NCBI GenBank assembly: GCA_002500485.1
Contig: DLRJ01000098.1
Span: 617 to 26,607, forward strand
Direction: 5' to 3'
Source of the DNA: Dehalococcoidia bacterium UBA7891
GTDB lineage: Bacteria > Chloroflexota > Dehalococcoidia > Lucifugimonadales > UBA826
DNA length: 25,991 nt
Part shown: positions 8,094 through 16,197 of the stretch, in pieces
Numbering within the stretch: the first letter of the stretch is position 1
How the letters are laid out: every line of letters starts with the position of its first letter
Position numbers and translations under genes: made by a program
Notes under the pieces: generated by a model
What the model saw: only the letters and a program-made list of their open reading frames with translations
The model's database searches: none
Told to the model about the DNA's origin: nothing

Positions 8094-8385
8094 TGGATTC
8101 TCCTCGAAATTTAGTTTTGAATTCCTGCTCGTCAGGGGCTTGTTAAATACCCAATCAGTGAAAGTGTAACCCATTTGCAGAGCAATGAAATTGCGACTAG
8201 GTGGGTATGGATGTATAAGTACAGTAGGATTTCGAGTCCCTTCTTGGGGCCCCAGTATTTTCTCCCCTACCTAGTTAGTTTCACCGACCAAATTCTATGC
8301 CATGAGTGGATAATATCTATTTATGATTTTGTTTTAGAATGCTGTCATGAATAGTCAATTTATCCAATGAAGTGAGAGGAATCAT
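8094..8385. promoter_or_regulatory. Divergent promoter region
   Basis: 292 bp between the SDR (minus) and PuuE-like (plus) genes, so it should hold promoters in both directions. A 10-bp GC-rich perfect palindrome TGGGGCCCCA lies at 8245-8254 near the middle and could be an operator. The PuuE-like ATG has GAGAGGA about 6 bases upstream. I cannot place the promoter hexamers with confidence. Confidence 0.35.
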
Positions 8386-9282
8386 ATGCCCAACAGAGAT
8401 TTTCAAGGTTATGCTAATTCACCTCCCAAAGTCGTTTGGCCGAACAATTCACGTATAGCTATCTCGGTAGTTGTGAATTACGAAGAAGGTTCTGAATATT
8501 CAATTATGGATGGTGATGAAACCCATGAGTCCAACAATGAGGTGCCCTCACCTGTACCTTCTTCGCAAAGAGATCTCGCAAATGAATCTTTCTTCGAATA
8601 TGGAAGCCGGGTTGGAGTATGGAGGATCCTGGATATACTGGAAGGCTATTCCATTCCTGCTTCTTTTTTCTGCTGCGCCTTGGCACTTGAAAGAAACTTG
8701 ATAGTCGGCCCTGAGATAGTTAGGCGTGGGCATGAAGTGGTAGGCCATGGATATAGATGGGAAGAGTACTACCTTATGGACCCAGAATCCGAAAGAACCG
8801 CTATTAACAAAACCGTGGAATCCCTTGAAAAAACCACCGGTGTCAGACCTCAAGGTTGGTATACGAGATACGCTCCTAGCGAAAAAACTAGGGAGCTAAT
8901 CGCTGATACGGAAGGATTCATTTATGACTCGAATTCTTATTCTGACGATATCCCTTATTACGAAAATGTTAATGGTAAACCCTGGTTGATCGTCCCGTAT
9001 TCTCTTGAAGTGAATGATACGCGTTTTTGGCGAGGTGGAATGAATCGACCATCCGATTTTTTCGAAACACTAAAAAACACGTTTGATCTTTTGTATGAAG
9101 AAGGCCTTAACAATCCTAAACTTATGAATATTGGCCTTCATTGCCGCATCGTTGGTCGGCCTTCTCGGGCTGGGGTCTTAAAAGAATTTTTTGAATATGC
9201 TAACTCTAAACCTGATGTATGGTTTGCGAGAAGAGATGAGATTGCGAAATGGTGGCTTAAGAACTACCCACCAAATTCGTAA
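8386..9282 (+). CDS. Polysaccharide deacetylase-fold protein, PuuE (metal-independent allantoinase)-like
   Basis: A 298-residue member of the NodB/CE4-fold branch that includes PuuE. Visible marks are VVNYEEGSEYSI (29-40), YGSRVGVWRILD (72-83), IPASFFCCA (90-98), GHGYRWEEY (120-128) and a late GLHCRIVGRPSRAG (250-263), all typical of this branch. The Asp-Asp and HxxxH metal motif of chitin deacetylases is not obvious, matching the metal-poor PuuE type. Characterised PuuE hydrolyses allantoin; homologues act on other cyclic amides or are unassigned. There is no signal peptide, so it should be cytosolic. No other purine-catabolism gene is in the window, so allantoin is only a guess. It converges with an amidohydrolase across 42 bp, another enzyme class used on cyclic amides. 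Confidence 0.8.
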   Translation: MPNRDFQGYANSPPKVVWPNNSRIAISVVVNYEEGSEYSIMDGDETHESNNEVPSPVPSSQRDLANESFFEYGSRVGVWRILDILEGYSIPASFFCCALALERNLIVGPEIVRRGHEVVGHGYRWEEYYLMDPESERTAINKTVESLEKTTGVRPQGWYTRYAPSEKTRELIADTEGFIYDSNSYSDDIPYYENVNGKPWLIVPYSLEVNDTRFWRGGMNRPSDFFETLKNTFDLLYEEGLNNPKLMNIGLHCRIVGRPSRAGVLKEFFEYANSKPDVWFARRDEIAKWWLKNYPPNS

Positions 9283-9324
9283 AAATATCTTGGCACGATT
9301 CTCTTAAGTCAATTTGATGCGCTG

Positions 9325-10563
9325 CTACAAGCTTTCATGCCGTTTGTCAGACACCACTTCCCCCCCCTTCATTACTAGGGAGACAGTTTCACCGAATTGG
9401 AGACAAGAAATATCTTCAAGAGGATTTTGAGATACAAATAAAAGATCAGCTTTTTTTCCTTTTTCTATAGTCCCTAATTCTTCCTGAAGGCCAATGCATT
9501 CCGCTGCCGTCTGGGTCCCGGCTAGAATAGCCTGACTAGGGCTCATTCCAGCCTCCACTAAACAGACCAATTCTTCTGCGTTGTTTCCATGGACCCAACC
9601 TCCTGCGTCCGTACCGGCCACTATTTTCACCCCTTGATCCATCGCTGCCAACAAGCTCTTAGTATGATCAGTTTTTAGTTCACTTGCTCTACGTTTCCCG
9701 TGAGGGGTACCTTTTTCAGAATGATATTTGTATACAGCAAATGTAGGTGTAAAAAAAATATTGTGCTGGATCATCAACTGGAGATTTCTCGGGTCCTCAT
9801 GGAGAAAAGTCCCGTGTTCGATCGAGTCCACGCCAGCTTCTAAACTTGCGGTAAGTCCTGGTCCGCCCAAAGCATGGCACATAACTTTTTTACCAAGTTT
9901 ATGGGCTTCATCAACAATGGCTTCTATCTCATCTTTTGTGATAAGCATGTCTCGAGGTTCCAATCCCATACGGGAACTGGCTCCTCCAGTTGCTGCGAAC
10001 TTGATAACATCTGCCCCCGCCCCGATCATCTCCCTAACTTTTTTTCTCATCTCGATTGGCCCATTGGCAACACCATCTGGGAGAGCAGGATCGTCACTAA
10101 ATGGAGTTTTATGGCCTGAAGGACTCAGGTGCCCCGCGATTCCCCCTGTTGGAGAGATAATGCCGACTGAGACCAACAATCTAGGCCCTGGTATCAATTT
10201 TTCGTCTATTGCATCTCTAAACCCCGCAGGCAATCCTCCAGCGTCTCTTATCGTGGTATATCCAGTCTGCAGTGTTTGATGGAGTGTAGATGCAATACGC
10301 ATATGCCGATGAGTTTGCTGTTCCGTTATACCCCATCTACCTGCTATTTCATAACCGAATGATGCAATGTGGTCATGGCAGTCAATCAATCCAGGGATAA
10401 CAGTAAAGGCCCGTGCGTCTATTACCTCTGCATCTAGCGGAATTTCACAATCTGAAGTTGGATGGGAAGATATTATTTCTTCCTTGTCAATTAAGACTGT
10501 CCAGTCTGATTTTAAGGTTAACGCAGTTCCATCGAACAGTTCCCCACAAATCACGGCTTTCAT
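9325..10563 (-). CDS. Metal-dependent amidohydrolase (imidazolonepropionase / Xaa-Pro dipeptidase-like)
   Basis: A 412-residue amidohydrolase-superfamily enzyme. The binuclear metal set is complete: HxH at 63/65 (DCHDH), carboxylated-Lys candidate Lys188 (IKFAATGG), His230 (MCHALGG), His250 (SIEHGTF) and Asp319 (GTDAGG). The N-terminal small beta domain and the C-terminal return (GTIEKGKKADLLFV) are present. This subgroup includes prolidase-like and cyclic-amide hydrolases; the substrate is unassigned. It is the last gene of a minus-strand run after DUF4432 (60 bp gap), DUF1330 and the HpcH/HpaI aldolase, so it probably processes an intermediate of the same pathway. The upstream GAGG lies slightly farther than usual from the ATG. 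Confidence 0.87.
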   Translation of the reverse strand: MKAVICGELFDGTALTLKSDWTVLIDKEEIISSHPTSDCEIPLDAEVIDARAFTVIPGLIDCHDHIASFGYEIAGRWGITEQQTHRHMRIASTLHQTLQTGYTTIRDAGGLPAGFRDAIDEKLIPGPRLLVSVGIISPTGGIAGHLSPSGHKTPFSDDPALPDGVANGPIEMRKKVREMIGAGADVIKFAATGGASSRMGLEPRDMLITKDEIEAIVDEAHKLGKKVMCHALGGPGLTASLEAGVDSIEHGTFLHEDPRNLQLMIQHNIFFTPTFAVYKYHSEKGTPHGKRRASELKTDHTKSLLAAMDQGVKIVAGTDAGGWVHGNNAEELVCLVEAGMSPSQAILAGTQTAAECIGLQEELGTIEKGKKADLLFVSQNPLEDISCLQFGETVSLVMKGGEVVSDKRHESL

Positions 10564-10623
10564 AATATCAATCGCCTCTTATTAAAAAATATGTTGTTAA
10601 GAACTCCGGCTGATACTTTAAAA

Positions 10624-11709
10624 TTAGGTTTTGAGTCTAACTGTACCGTCAGCAAGAATATTTTGGACACCTTTGTTAGACTCAAATGCCACTGCGAATA
10701 GGGTTGTATTGATTTCTTCTCCTCCATTTACAAGCAACGCAGTCCCGTTTTCGACCGCCCTTCCCAATCCCTCATTGGGATAACTCGTGAATGGTTCTAT
10801 TCCGACATTGTAGGTCCTTCCATACCAAGGATAGCCAGAACCTCCCCCGAAAGACTGCCAATACCACAAATATCGGTACACATCTGTGGAATAAGAAACC
10901 CCAAACCCTACTCCAAAGTCCGTATTAGTGATGCCATACCAACCTTGGGGCATATCGGTAACGTAAGACTGATCGTATGATTTGAAATCTTTATTAGGCA
11001 CAATGCTTAAATCATGAGTGCCGCCATCCTTAAGTTCAGTATAAGGCCAAGCAGACTCATAAGCTGTTTTAAGACGGTTATTATCATGAAACACAACAGG
11101 ATGATTCTTAACAGTTCCGCCTGGAAGATCTATAACACACTTGTCGCTCAAGAAAGGAGGCCCAAGAGCGATATGTTCACCCCATACACAATGAACAGGT
11201 TCTTTACCCTCATTTACGAGACGTTGCTCAACTTTTAATCGTGCCGATCCTGATTCCAGTGTTAGTGTTTTCTCAAAAAAGAACGGAGTCCGATGCGCCC
11301 GGACCGAGAATTTTACACTAACACGTTGAACGTCATCTTCCAAAATTAAGCAATCCCATGGAATGGTGTTAACTTCTCCGTGTAAACCCATATCCGCGCC
11401 TCCATATCCTGATGGAAACCCGCCACCAGGTAGTACTGTTTGCCAACCTCCCTCATAGGTATCCATCCAAATACCTACTCCATCCCCGGTAGTAGGTACA
11501 AAGGTAGAAGGATTAGTCACTCCCCAAGGTGACCTCCACAAAAAATCAATATCAGAAGGTTTGTGAACAAACTGATATATATCAGCGCCTTTATCAGCTA
11601 AAATAACGATACGCAAAACTTCATTTTCGATGACAACCGTCTTCAATCCTCGAAACATCCAGTCATCGGATACTCTGCAACCGTGGTTCCTCTCATGTTG
11701 ATATCTCAT
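10624..11709 (-). CDS. DUF4432 galactose-mutarotase-fold protein
   Basis: A 361-residue protein of the DUF4432 / aldose-1-epimerase-like beta-sandwich family. Marks: VVIENEVLRIVILADKGADI near the N-terminus, then DFLWRSPWG, a GLHGE turn, WGEHIALGPPF and GIEPFTSYP, all typical of DUF4432. Conserved His and Glu residues in those turns are candidates for the mutarotase-type acid/base pair. An in-frame start at 11835 would overlap the DUF1330 gene and add 42 unconserved residues. I prefer the ATG at 11709 because AGGAG lies about 10 bases upstream and homology begins there. Members often sit beside sugar-acid catabolic genes and probably bind or isomerise a carbohydrate. It is the third gene of the minus-strand run; a carbohydrate-linked role is inference. 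Confidence 0.82.
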   Translation of the reverse strand: MRYQHERNHGCRVSDDWMFRGLKTVVIENEVLRIVILADKGADIYQFVHKPSDIDFLWRSPWGVTNPSTFVPTTGDGVGIWMDTYEGGWQTVLPGGGFPSGYGGADMGLHGEVNTIPWDCLILEDDVQRVSVKFSVRAHRTPFFFEKTLTLESGSARLKVEQRLVNEGKEPVHCVWGEHIALGPPFLSDKCVIDLPGGTVKNHPVVFHDNNRLKTAYESAWPYTELKDGGTHDLSIVPNKDFKSYDQSYVTDMPQGWYGITNTDFGVGFGVSYSTDVYRYLWYWQSFGGGSGYPWYGRTYNVGIEPFTSYPNEGLGRAVENGTALLVNGGEEINTTLFAVAFESNKGVQNILADGTVRLKT

Positions 11710-11818
11710 ATCACTAGAACTCCTATCGAGGTCCCTGCAATTGATCGACCAATAATAACGAAGCCTTGCAGCAATTCCATTATTGGTATCGTCGTGCTGC
11801 TTCGATATGACAATTAAT

Positions 11819-12115
11819 TTAGGCGACCCCATCAATTATGATGAAGTTAGTTAAGGCATTCTGGGTACGCCCTGTTAATATCGCTTGATATTCGTCGCTA
11901 TTGTTCCAAGCAAGAGCAGAGGCTGTGTCAGGAAACTCAACAACGACATTGAGATCCCCGAGTTTCTCCCCTTCAGTATGTGAAATGTTGCCACCTCGAA
12001 CCAAAAACACACCACCAAATGCCTTAAAAGTCTCTTCCACTTTTGAGCCATATTGTTCTGTAAATTTCTCTAGGTTAATCATGGTAACGTGAGCAATTGC
12101 ATAGGCTTTTGTCAT
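11819..12115 (-). CDS. DUF1330 family small protein (dimeric alpha+beta barrel)
   Basis: A 98-residue protein with the whole DUF1330 pattern: an N-terminal strand ending in a tyrosine-containing helix (FTEQYGSKVEET), the FLVRGG turn at about 37-42, VVVEFPD, and the ALAWNNSDEYQAIL helix. The fold is ferredoxin-like, related to Dabb and antibiotic-biosynthesis-monooxygenase domains, and normally forms dimers. No enzymatic activity is established for the family. AGGAAAG precedes the ATG. It lies 100 bp after the HpcH/HpaI aldolase and 109 bp before the preferred start of DUF4432, so it is probably co-transcribed with both. Confidence 0.85.
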   Translation of the reverse strand: MTKAYAIAHVTMINLEKFTEQYGSKVEETFKAFGGVFLVRGGNISHTEGEKLGDLNVVVEFPDTASALAWNNSDEYQAILTGRTQNALTNFIIIDGVA

Positions 12116-12215
12116 CTGTCTTTCCTATCTCATTAGGGTGTTGTTGTTTCGATCAACCGAGTCTTTTTCGGAATTTGACTTTATAAATGCCAGTCTATTC
12201 ACTACATGAAAATAA

Positions 12216-13109
12216 CTAACTTTTCATTTTCCTATTGGTGTATTTTCTTCCTACTACTGCAGCTTCCTGACTTTGCCCAGCTATCACTCTGGCACCAGAC
12301 TCTATTACTTCAATTATGTTCTCCGGAGTCCCTGTTTCCAAAAACTTGACTCCATTTTTGTCACAGGCTTTCTTAACTCTTAAAGAGGCATCCTTTATTC
12401 TTTGATCAGGGGGGTCTCCGGGAATTCTTTTGATTTTCATAGACATGGACATATCGCCGGGGCCCATTTCAGCAAACCCAATACCGGGAACACTTAATAT
12501 TTGTTCACAATTATTTAACCCAGCCAAAGTTTCTATTTTGAGGCCCAATAGCAGTTCCCCTTCTGAATTCAATGGCCATGGGTCAGCCTTTGCCCTATAT
12601 TCATTATCATCTTCAATACCCCATTTTTGTTTTGCCTTAAATTCTGAACCTACCCCTCTTGTCCCGTCTTTAAGACCGTATCCGACACCTATATCATTGC
12701 GTTTATATCTACAAGATTCCACAAAAGCAGCAACTGCTTCTACAGATGTTGCCTCACACAGTAATATTCCATGGACACCTCTGGCTAAAATTTGCCTGAT
12801 TTGCCATGCGTTATAGTGAATTATCTCCGCGCTCTCCCCCTGTACAGGAAGTTCGACAATTACGGTTGGTGTGATATGTCCAGACGGTGTAGGCCCACCA
12901 TCGACTAAACCATCCATATAGGCCTCTAAACCGCCCATATCGAAAGGGCCATGTTCCATACCTATGTTTATATAATCAGCCCATATCGCTGAATCTTTTT
13001 TACCTTGCTCATAAGTCAAAAAATCTCTGGAAAAAGAGTGCAATCCTGTGTAATAAATTGGCTGATCATCTTCTAGTAATTCGATTGCTCTGTTAATTCT
13101 CTTGACCAT
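12216..13109 (-). CDS. HpcH/HpaI aldolase family protein, divergent
   Basis: A 297-residue class II TIM-barrel aldolase-like protein. Recognisable parts are the His53 loop (GMEHGP), GILLCEATSVEAV (114-126), the metal-ligand Glu193 in KIET and Asp219 in GPGDMS. The usual Arg of the V-R-x-P strand, which in HpcH stabilises the enolate, appears as Glu86 in VELP, and the usual GIIVPxV strand is GILLCEA. Ordinary members cleave 4-hydroxy-2-keto acids into pyruvate plus aldehyde; the altered residue makes a different donor or chemistry possible. AGGAGT lies about 8 bases before the ATG. It is the first gene of the minus-strand run with DUF1330, DUF4432 and amidohydrolase. The family is clear, the reaction is not. 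Confidence 0.82.
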   Translation of the reverse strand: MVKRINRAIELLEDDQPIYYTGLHSFSRDFLTYEQGKKDSAIWADYINIGMEHGPFDMGGLEAYMDGLVDGGPTPSGHITPTVIVELPVQGESAEIIHYNAWQIRQILARGVHGILLCEATSVEAVAAFVESCRYKRNDIGVGYGLKDGTRGVGSEFKAKQKWGIEDDNEYRAKADPWPLNSEGELLLGLKIETLAGLNNCEQILSVPGIGFAEMGPGDMSMSMKIKRIPGDPPDQRIKDASLRVKKACDKNGVKFLETGTPENIIEVIESGARVIAGQSQEAAVVGRKYTNRKMKS

Positions 13110-13489
13110 ATCTAAGACTCCTAATTCACTTCTTCCGGAAACCTACAGATTATCTCTTTTTATGTCAACTTCATTTTCAGAACACCTTCTTGAGGCAAAG
13201 TAATTTTCACAAATACTGAATTTAAATTTCATACAAGGGATAGGCATTTTGGGAGTTTTGTGATGCACAATCTTTAAATTCAGATGCATCCAACGCTTCC
13301 GGTCTAAATATTGGTTGGTTCAATTACACTAAAAACCACTAAAATAATATTGGAGAAAACTAATTTATTTTCAGTCTGAGACTAGGGTTAAAGCCCATAG
13401 CCTCATTGCCCACATGAAAATTTTAAGTACCTGACAAATGCCTCTTTTATAGGTATATAGTTATAAACCTATTAAGTAAGGAGTATCAA
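13110..13489. promoter_or_regulatory. Divergent intergenic region
   Basis: 380 bp, markedly AT-rich, between the aldolase operon (minus) and a small plus-strand gene. It should hold promoters in both directions. Visible symmetry: the 8-bp palindrome GATGCATC (13283-13290), and ATAGGT (13449-13454) facing ACCTAT (13467-13472) just before the ribosome binding site of the plus gene, a possible operator. I see no supported gene in it. Confidence 0.4.
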
Positions 13490-13759
13490 ATGGCTACCTA
13501 TCACGTTACCCACATCCACTCTTTTGAGAATTGTTTTTCTGGCAATTCTGAATCCATGAATTTATGGAAACAGATACCTTCTTTGGCAAAAGAGAATAAT
13601 GTGTCTATCAGCTTCTTTAAAGTTAATCCAACAGAACACACATTTTTTTTATTAATGGAAGCCGAGGATTATTCTCAAATCGAAAACACTATCGGCCAGT
13701 GTAAAAAATTAGGTGACTTCAATATCACACCTGTGATTGAACAAACATTTTATTCCTGA
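13490..13759 (+). CDS. Small conserved-looking protein of unknown function
   Basis: An 89-residue protein with an alternating strand-helix pattern: strand MATYHVTHIH, helix around 20-36, strand NVSISFFKVNP, strand HTFFLLMEAED, helix SQIENTIGQC, and a final strand with Pro and Val. This is the outline of a ferredoxin-like dimeric barrel, similar in size to DUF3303 or muconolactone-isomerase-like proteins, but I cannot assign a family firmly. AAGGAG lies about 8 bases before the ATG, supporting it as a real gene. It is followed 84 bp later by the SRAP gene on the same strand. Two cysteines (15 and 71) and the His-rich start could bind a metal or ligand; that is speculation. Confidence 0.7.
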   Translation: MATYHVTHIHSFENCFSGNSESMNLWKQIPSLAKENNVSISFFKVNPTEHTFFLLMEAEDYSQIENTIGQCKKLGDFNITPVIEQTFYS

Positions 13760-13768
13760 TAAGCCGCT

Positions 13769-13794
13769 GGGATCACATCTCTCAAAGTGATTCC
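13769..13794 (+). other. Stem-loop after the small unknown gene
   Basis: GGGATCAC (13769-13776) pairs with GTGATTCC (13787-13794) over 8 bp including one G-U pair, with a 10-base loop, beginning 10 bases after the stop codon of the 89-residue gene. There is no T-run, so it may be an mRNA-stabilising stem or a weak terminator. Confidence 0.35.
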
Positions 13795-13843
13795 GAAGAA
13801 TGAAATTTCAGGAACCCTGTGAAATATTATTTTGGAGTCAATT

Positions 13844-14449
13844 ATGTGTGGCCGATTCTCCGTTTATATTGATGACTTGGAATTGATGAACAGATTCCCA
13901 AACCATGATGTTGCCCCGTTTCAAGCAATGAAAATTACAAATTTTTCTCCAACTATGGTGATGCCTGTAATCATAGAAAGTCAGGTGGTTAATATGAAAT
14001 GGGGCTTAATTCCATCATGGTCTCGAAATAAATCATTCGCTAATAAACTAATCAATGCAAGGGGTGAAACCCTTCTTGAAAAATATTCTTTTAAAAATTT
14101 AGTTAATACTCAAAGGTGTATCGTACCCTCAAATGGGTTTTATGAATGGGACACAGTGAGTAAGTTACCTTATTTTGTACAACCAACAGATGGCTCATTG
14201 ATGAATTTTTGTGGTTTGCACACTTTATGGATGGATGAAAATAGACAACCGGTGAATACCTTTACCATCATCACCACAAAATCTAACAAAATCATGTCTA
14301 AGATACACAATAGAATGCCAGTTATATTGGAGAAAGGAAGCGAAGAAAAATGGCTGAATCGATCTAACAATTTTGCTGTAGTGCAAAATTTGATTAAACC
14401 GGTTGGTAATGCCTCAATATCAATCACACCTATAGATAAAGTAGGTTAA
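13844..14449 (+). CDS. SRAP domain protein (YedK/HMCES-type abasic-site DNA-protein crosslinker)
   Basis: A 201-residue SRAP protein. Family members bond covalently to abasic sites in single-stranded DNA through the N-terminal cysteine. All catalytic positions are visible: Cys2 (MCGRFS), Asn71 with Arg73 (NARGET), Glu101 (FYEW) and His155 (IHNRMPVIL). A TTG start four codons upstream is open, but Cys2 must become N-terminal for catalysis and GGAG lies 7 bases before the ATG at 13844, so that start is chosen. The protein stops at PIDKVG, where E. coli YedK (222 residues) continues with about 20 residues beginning around a Val-Asn; a late truncation or frameshift is possible. No SOS box is evident. 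It probably protects abasic sites during replication, independently of its neighbours. Confidence 0.88.
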   Translation: MCGRFSVYIDDLELMNRFPNHDVAPFQAMKITNFSPTMVMPVIIESQVVNMKWGLIPSWSRNKSFANKLINARGETLLEKYSFKNLVNTQRCIVPSNGFYEWDTVSKLPYFVQPTDGSLMNFCGLHTLWMDENRQPVNTFTIITTKSNKIMSKIHNRMPVILEKGSEEKWLNRSNNFAVVQNLIKPVGNASISITPIDKVG

Positions 14450-14563
14450 TTCACAACTGAATCGGACAAATCTAGGTCAGCATCCCGGTGACAGAATTGG
14501 AATGTGTATAATCCATTTCATTACTAACAACACTAACAATGTTTTTGAAAAGGGGCCAGTAAA

Positions 14564-16177
14564 TTGACTTATTTTAATTCTCGCAGGTCCGCAGTAATAG
14601 CAAAAAACGGGGCGGTTGCTACCAGTCAACCACTTGCAGCTCAAGTAGGTTTACAAATCCTTCAAAAAGGTGGAAATGCTGTCGATGCAGCAGTTGCAAC
14701 CGCTGCGGCTTTGAATGTGCTGGAACCTATGTCTACTGGAATTGGTGGTGATATGTTTGCGCTGATTTGGATGGCTGATACAAAAAAGGTAACAGCTATT
14801 AATGGTAGTGGTCACTCGGCAGCAGGCGCAAATCCTGAAGACGTGATCTCTAAAGGCTACAGCTCCATCCCAAATAATGGCCCTGATGCAGGATTAGCTG
14901 TCAGCGTGCCAGGGACTGTGGATGGCTGGCAAAAATGCCTGGAAAGACATGGCACTATGACCTTGAAAGAGGTACTACAACCAGCAATTGGTTATGCAGA
15001 AAACGGCTATGCTGTTACAGACGTCATTGCCTATCAATGGGGGCAAGCTGAAGCCAGGCTAAAGCAAAGGCCCTCAGGTGCGGAAATGCTCTCAAATAAC
15101 AAAACCCCTCGTCAGGGTGATTTCATAAAACTAGATACTTTAGGAAAATCATTAAAGATAATCGCAGAAGATGGGCCAGAAGGGTTTTACAAAGGAGATA
15201 TTGCACGAAAAATATCTAACTATGTGCAGTCAGAAGGTGGCTGGTTAACTGAAGAAGATCTAGCAAACCATAGTTCCGACTGGGACGACCCTATATGTAC
15301 AAACTATAGAGATGTAACCGTGTGGGAATGCCCGCCAAACGGTTCAGGTATCGCAGCACTAATGGCGATGAATATCGCTGAGGGATTTGACATAGCTTCT
15401 ATGGGTTCCCAATCGGCAGACCGATATCACTATTTAATTGAGTCTCTCAAGCTAGGATATGCCGACGCCCTGCAATACGTAGCAGATCCCAGAGTTACAG
15501 ATGTCCCTATAGAAGGATTATTAACAAAATCCTACGCCAGTGATCGCAGAAAAAAAATAAGTTCCGATCAAGCAATAACAGATGTCTCATATGGGAAGCC
15601 AGTACCAAACTCAGACACAGTGTATTTAACGGTTGCAGATAAATATGGAAATGCCTGTTCTTTTATCAATAGCTTATATTCAGGATTTGGCACGGGATTG
15701 GTAGTCCCCGAAACTGGTATAGCTTTGCAAAATCGTGGGGCCTTATTCTCTCTGGACCCTTCACATCCAAACTTTTTAACGGGGAATAAACGACCCTATC
15801 AAACCATAATACCTGCCATGGCCACAAGAAATAATGAAATGTGGCTCAGTTTTGGTGTTATGGGCGGCTTTCAACAGCCACAGGGGCATTTACAGGTTAT
15901 TTCAAACATGGTTGATTTCGATATGAATTCTCAGCAGGCTTTAGATGCTCTAAGGTTCAGTGTCGATGTTGGGGAAACCGGGGCAGTTAGGGTTGAGGAG
16001 GGCATTGACCCTAAAGTGGTTTCAGAACTGACCAAGAAAGGTCATCAAGTCGAAGTAATCACAGGTTACCAGAGAATTATGTTTGGTGGCGCACAGACAA
16101 TCAGCCGGAATCCTGAAACCGGAGTGCTTGTGGCAGGTTCCGAACCCAGAAAAGACGGTGCTGCGGTCGGATATTAA
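14564..16177 (+). CDS. Gamma-glutamyltransferase (N-terminal nucleophile hydrolase), YwrD-like
   Basis: A 537-residue GGT-family proenzyme. The N-terminal part shows the standard GNAVDAAVATAAALNVLEP helix and TGIGGDMFAL. The autocleavage nucleophile is Thr352 in DTVYLTVADKYGNA, so the small subunit would start there. The substrate-side motifs GFGTG, LQNRGALFSLDPSHPN and FGVMGGFQQPQGH follow. These belong to the YwrD/cephalosporin-acylase-like branch rather than E. coli Ggt. There is no signal peptide, so it is probably cytoplasmic, hydrolysing gamma-glutamyl amides or related acyl amides. The start is TTG at 14564, preceded by AGGGG at about 8 bases; the nearby ATG at 14539 is out of frame. 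It converges with the rhodanese gene with only 20 bp between. Confidence 0.9.
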   Translation: MTYFNSRRSAVIAKNGAVATSQPLAAQVGLQILQKGGNAVDAAVATAAALNVLEPMSTGIGGDMFALIWMADTKKVTAINGSGHSAAGANPEDVISKGYSSIPNNGPDAGLAVSVPGTVDGWQKCLERHGTMTLKEVLQPAIGYAENGYAVTDVIAYQWGQAEARLKQRPSGAEMLSNNKTPRQGDFIKLDTLGKSLKIIAEDGPEGFYKGDIARKISNYVQSEGGWLTEEDLANHSSDWDDPICTNYRDVTVWECPPNGSGIAALMAMNIAEGFDIASMGSQSADRYHYLIESLKLGYADALQYVADPRVTDVPIEGLLTKSYASDRRKKISSDQAITDVSYGKPVPNSDTVYLTVADKYGNACSFINSLYSGFGTGLVVPETGIALQNRGALFSLDPSHPNFLTGNKRPYQTIIPAMATRNNEMWLSFGVMGGFQQPQGHLQVISNMVDFDMNSQQALDALRFSVDVGETGAVRVEEGIDPKVVSELTKKGHQVEVITGYQRIMFGGAQTISRNPETGVLVAGSEPRKDGAAVGY

Positions 16178-16197
16178 GCAGGATTAATTTATCACAA

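Noticed and set aside
9728..10279. 183-codon plus-strand frame
   Set aside because: It lies wholly antisense to the well-supported amidohydrolase gene; a shadow of its codon use.
8386..10563. Purine (allantoin) degradation cluster
   Set aside because: Only a PuuE-like protein and a generic amidohydrolase on opposite strands; no uricase, allantoicase or ureidoglycolate gene is present.
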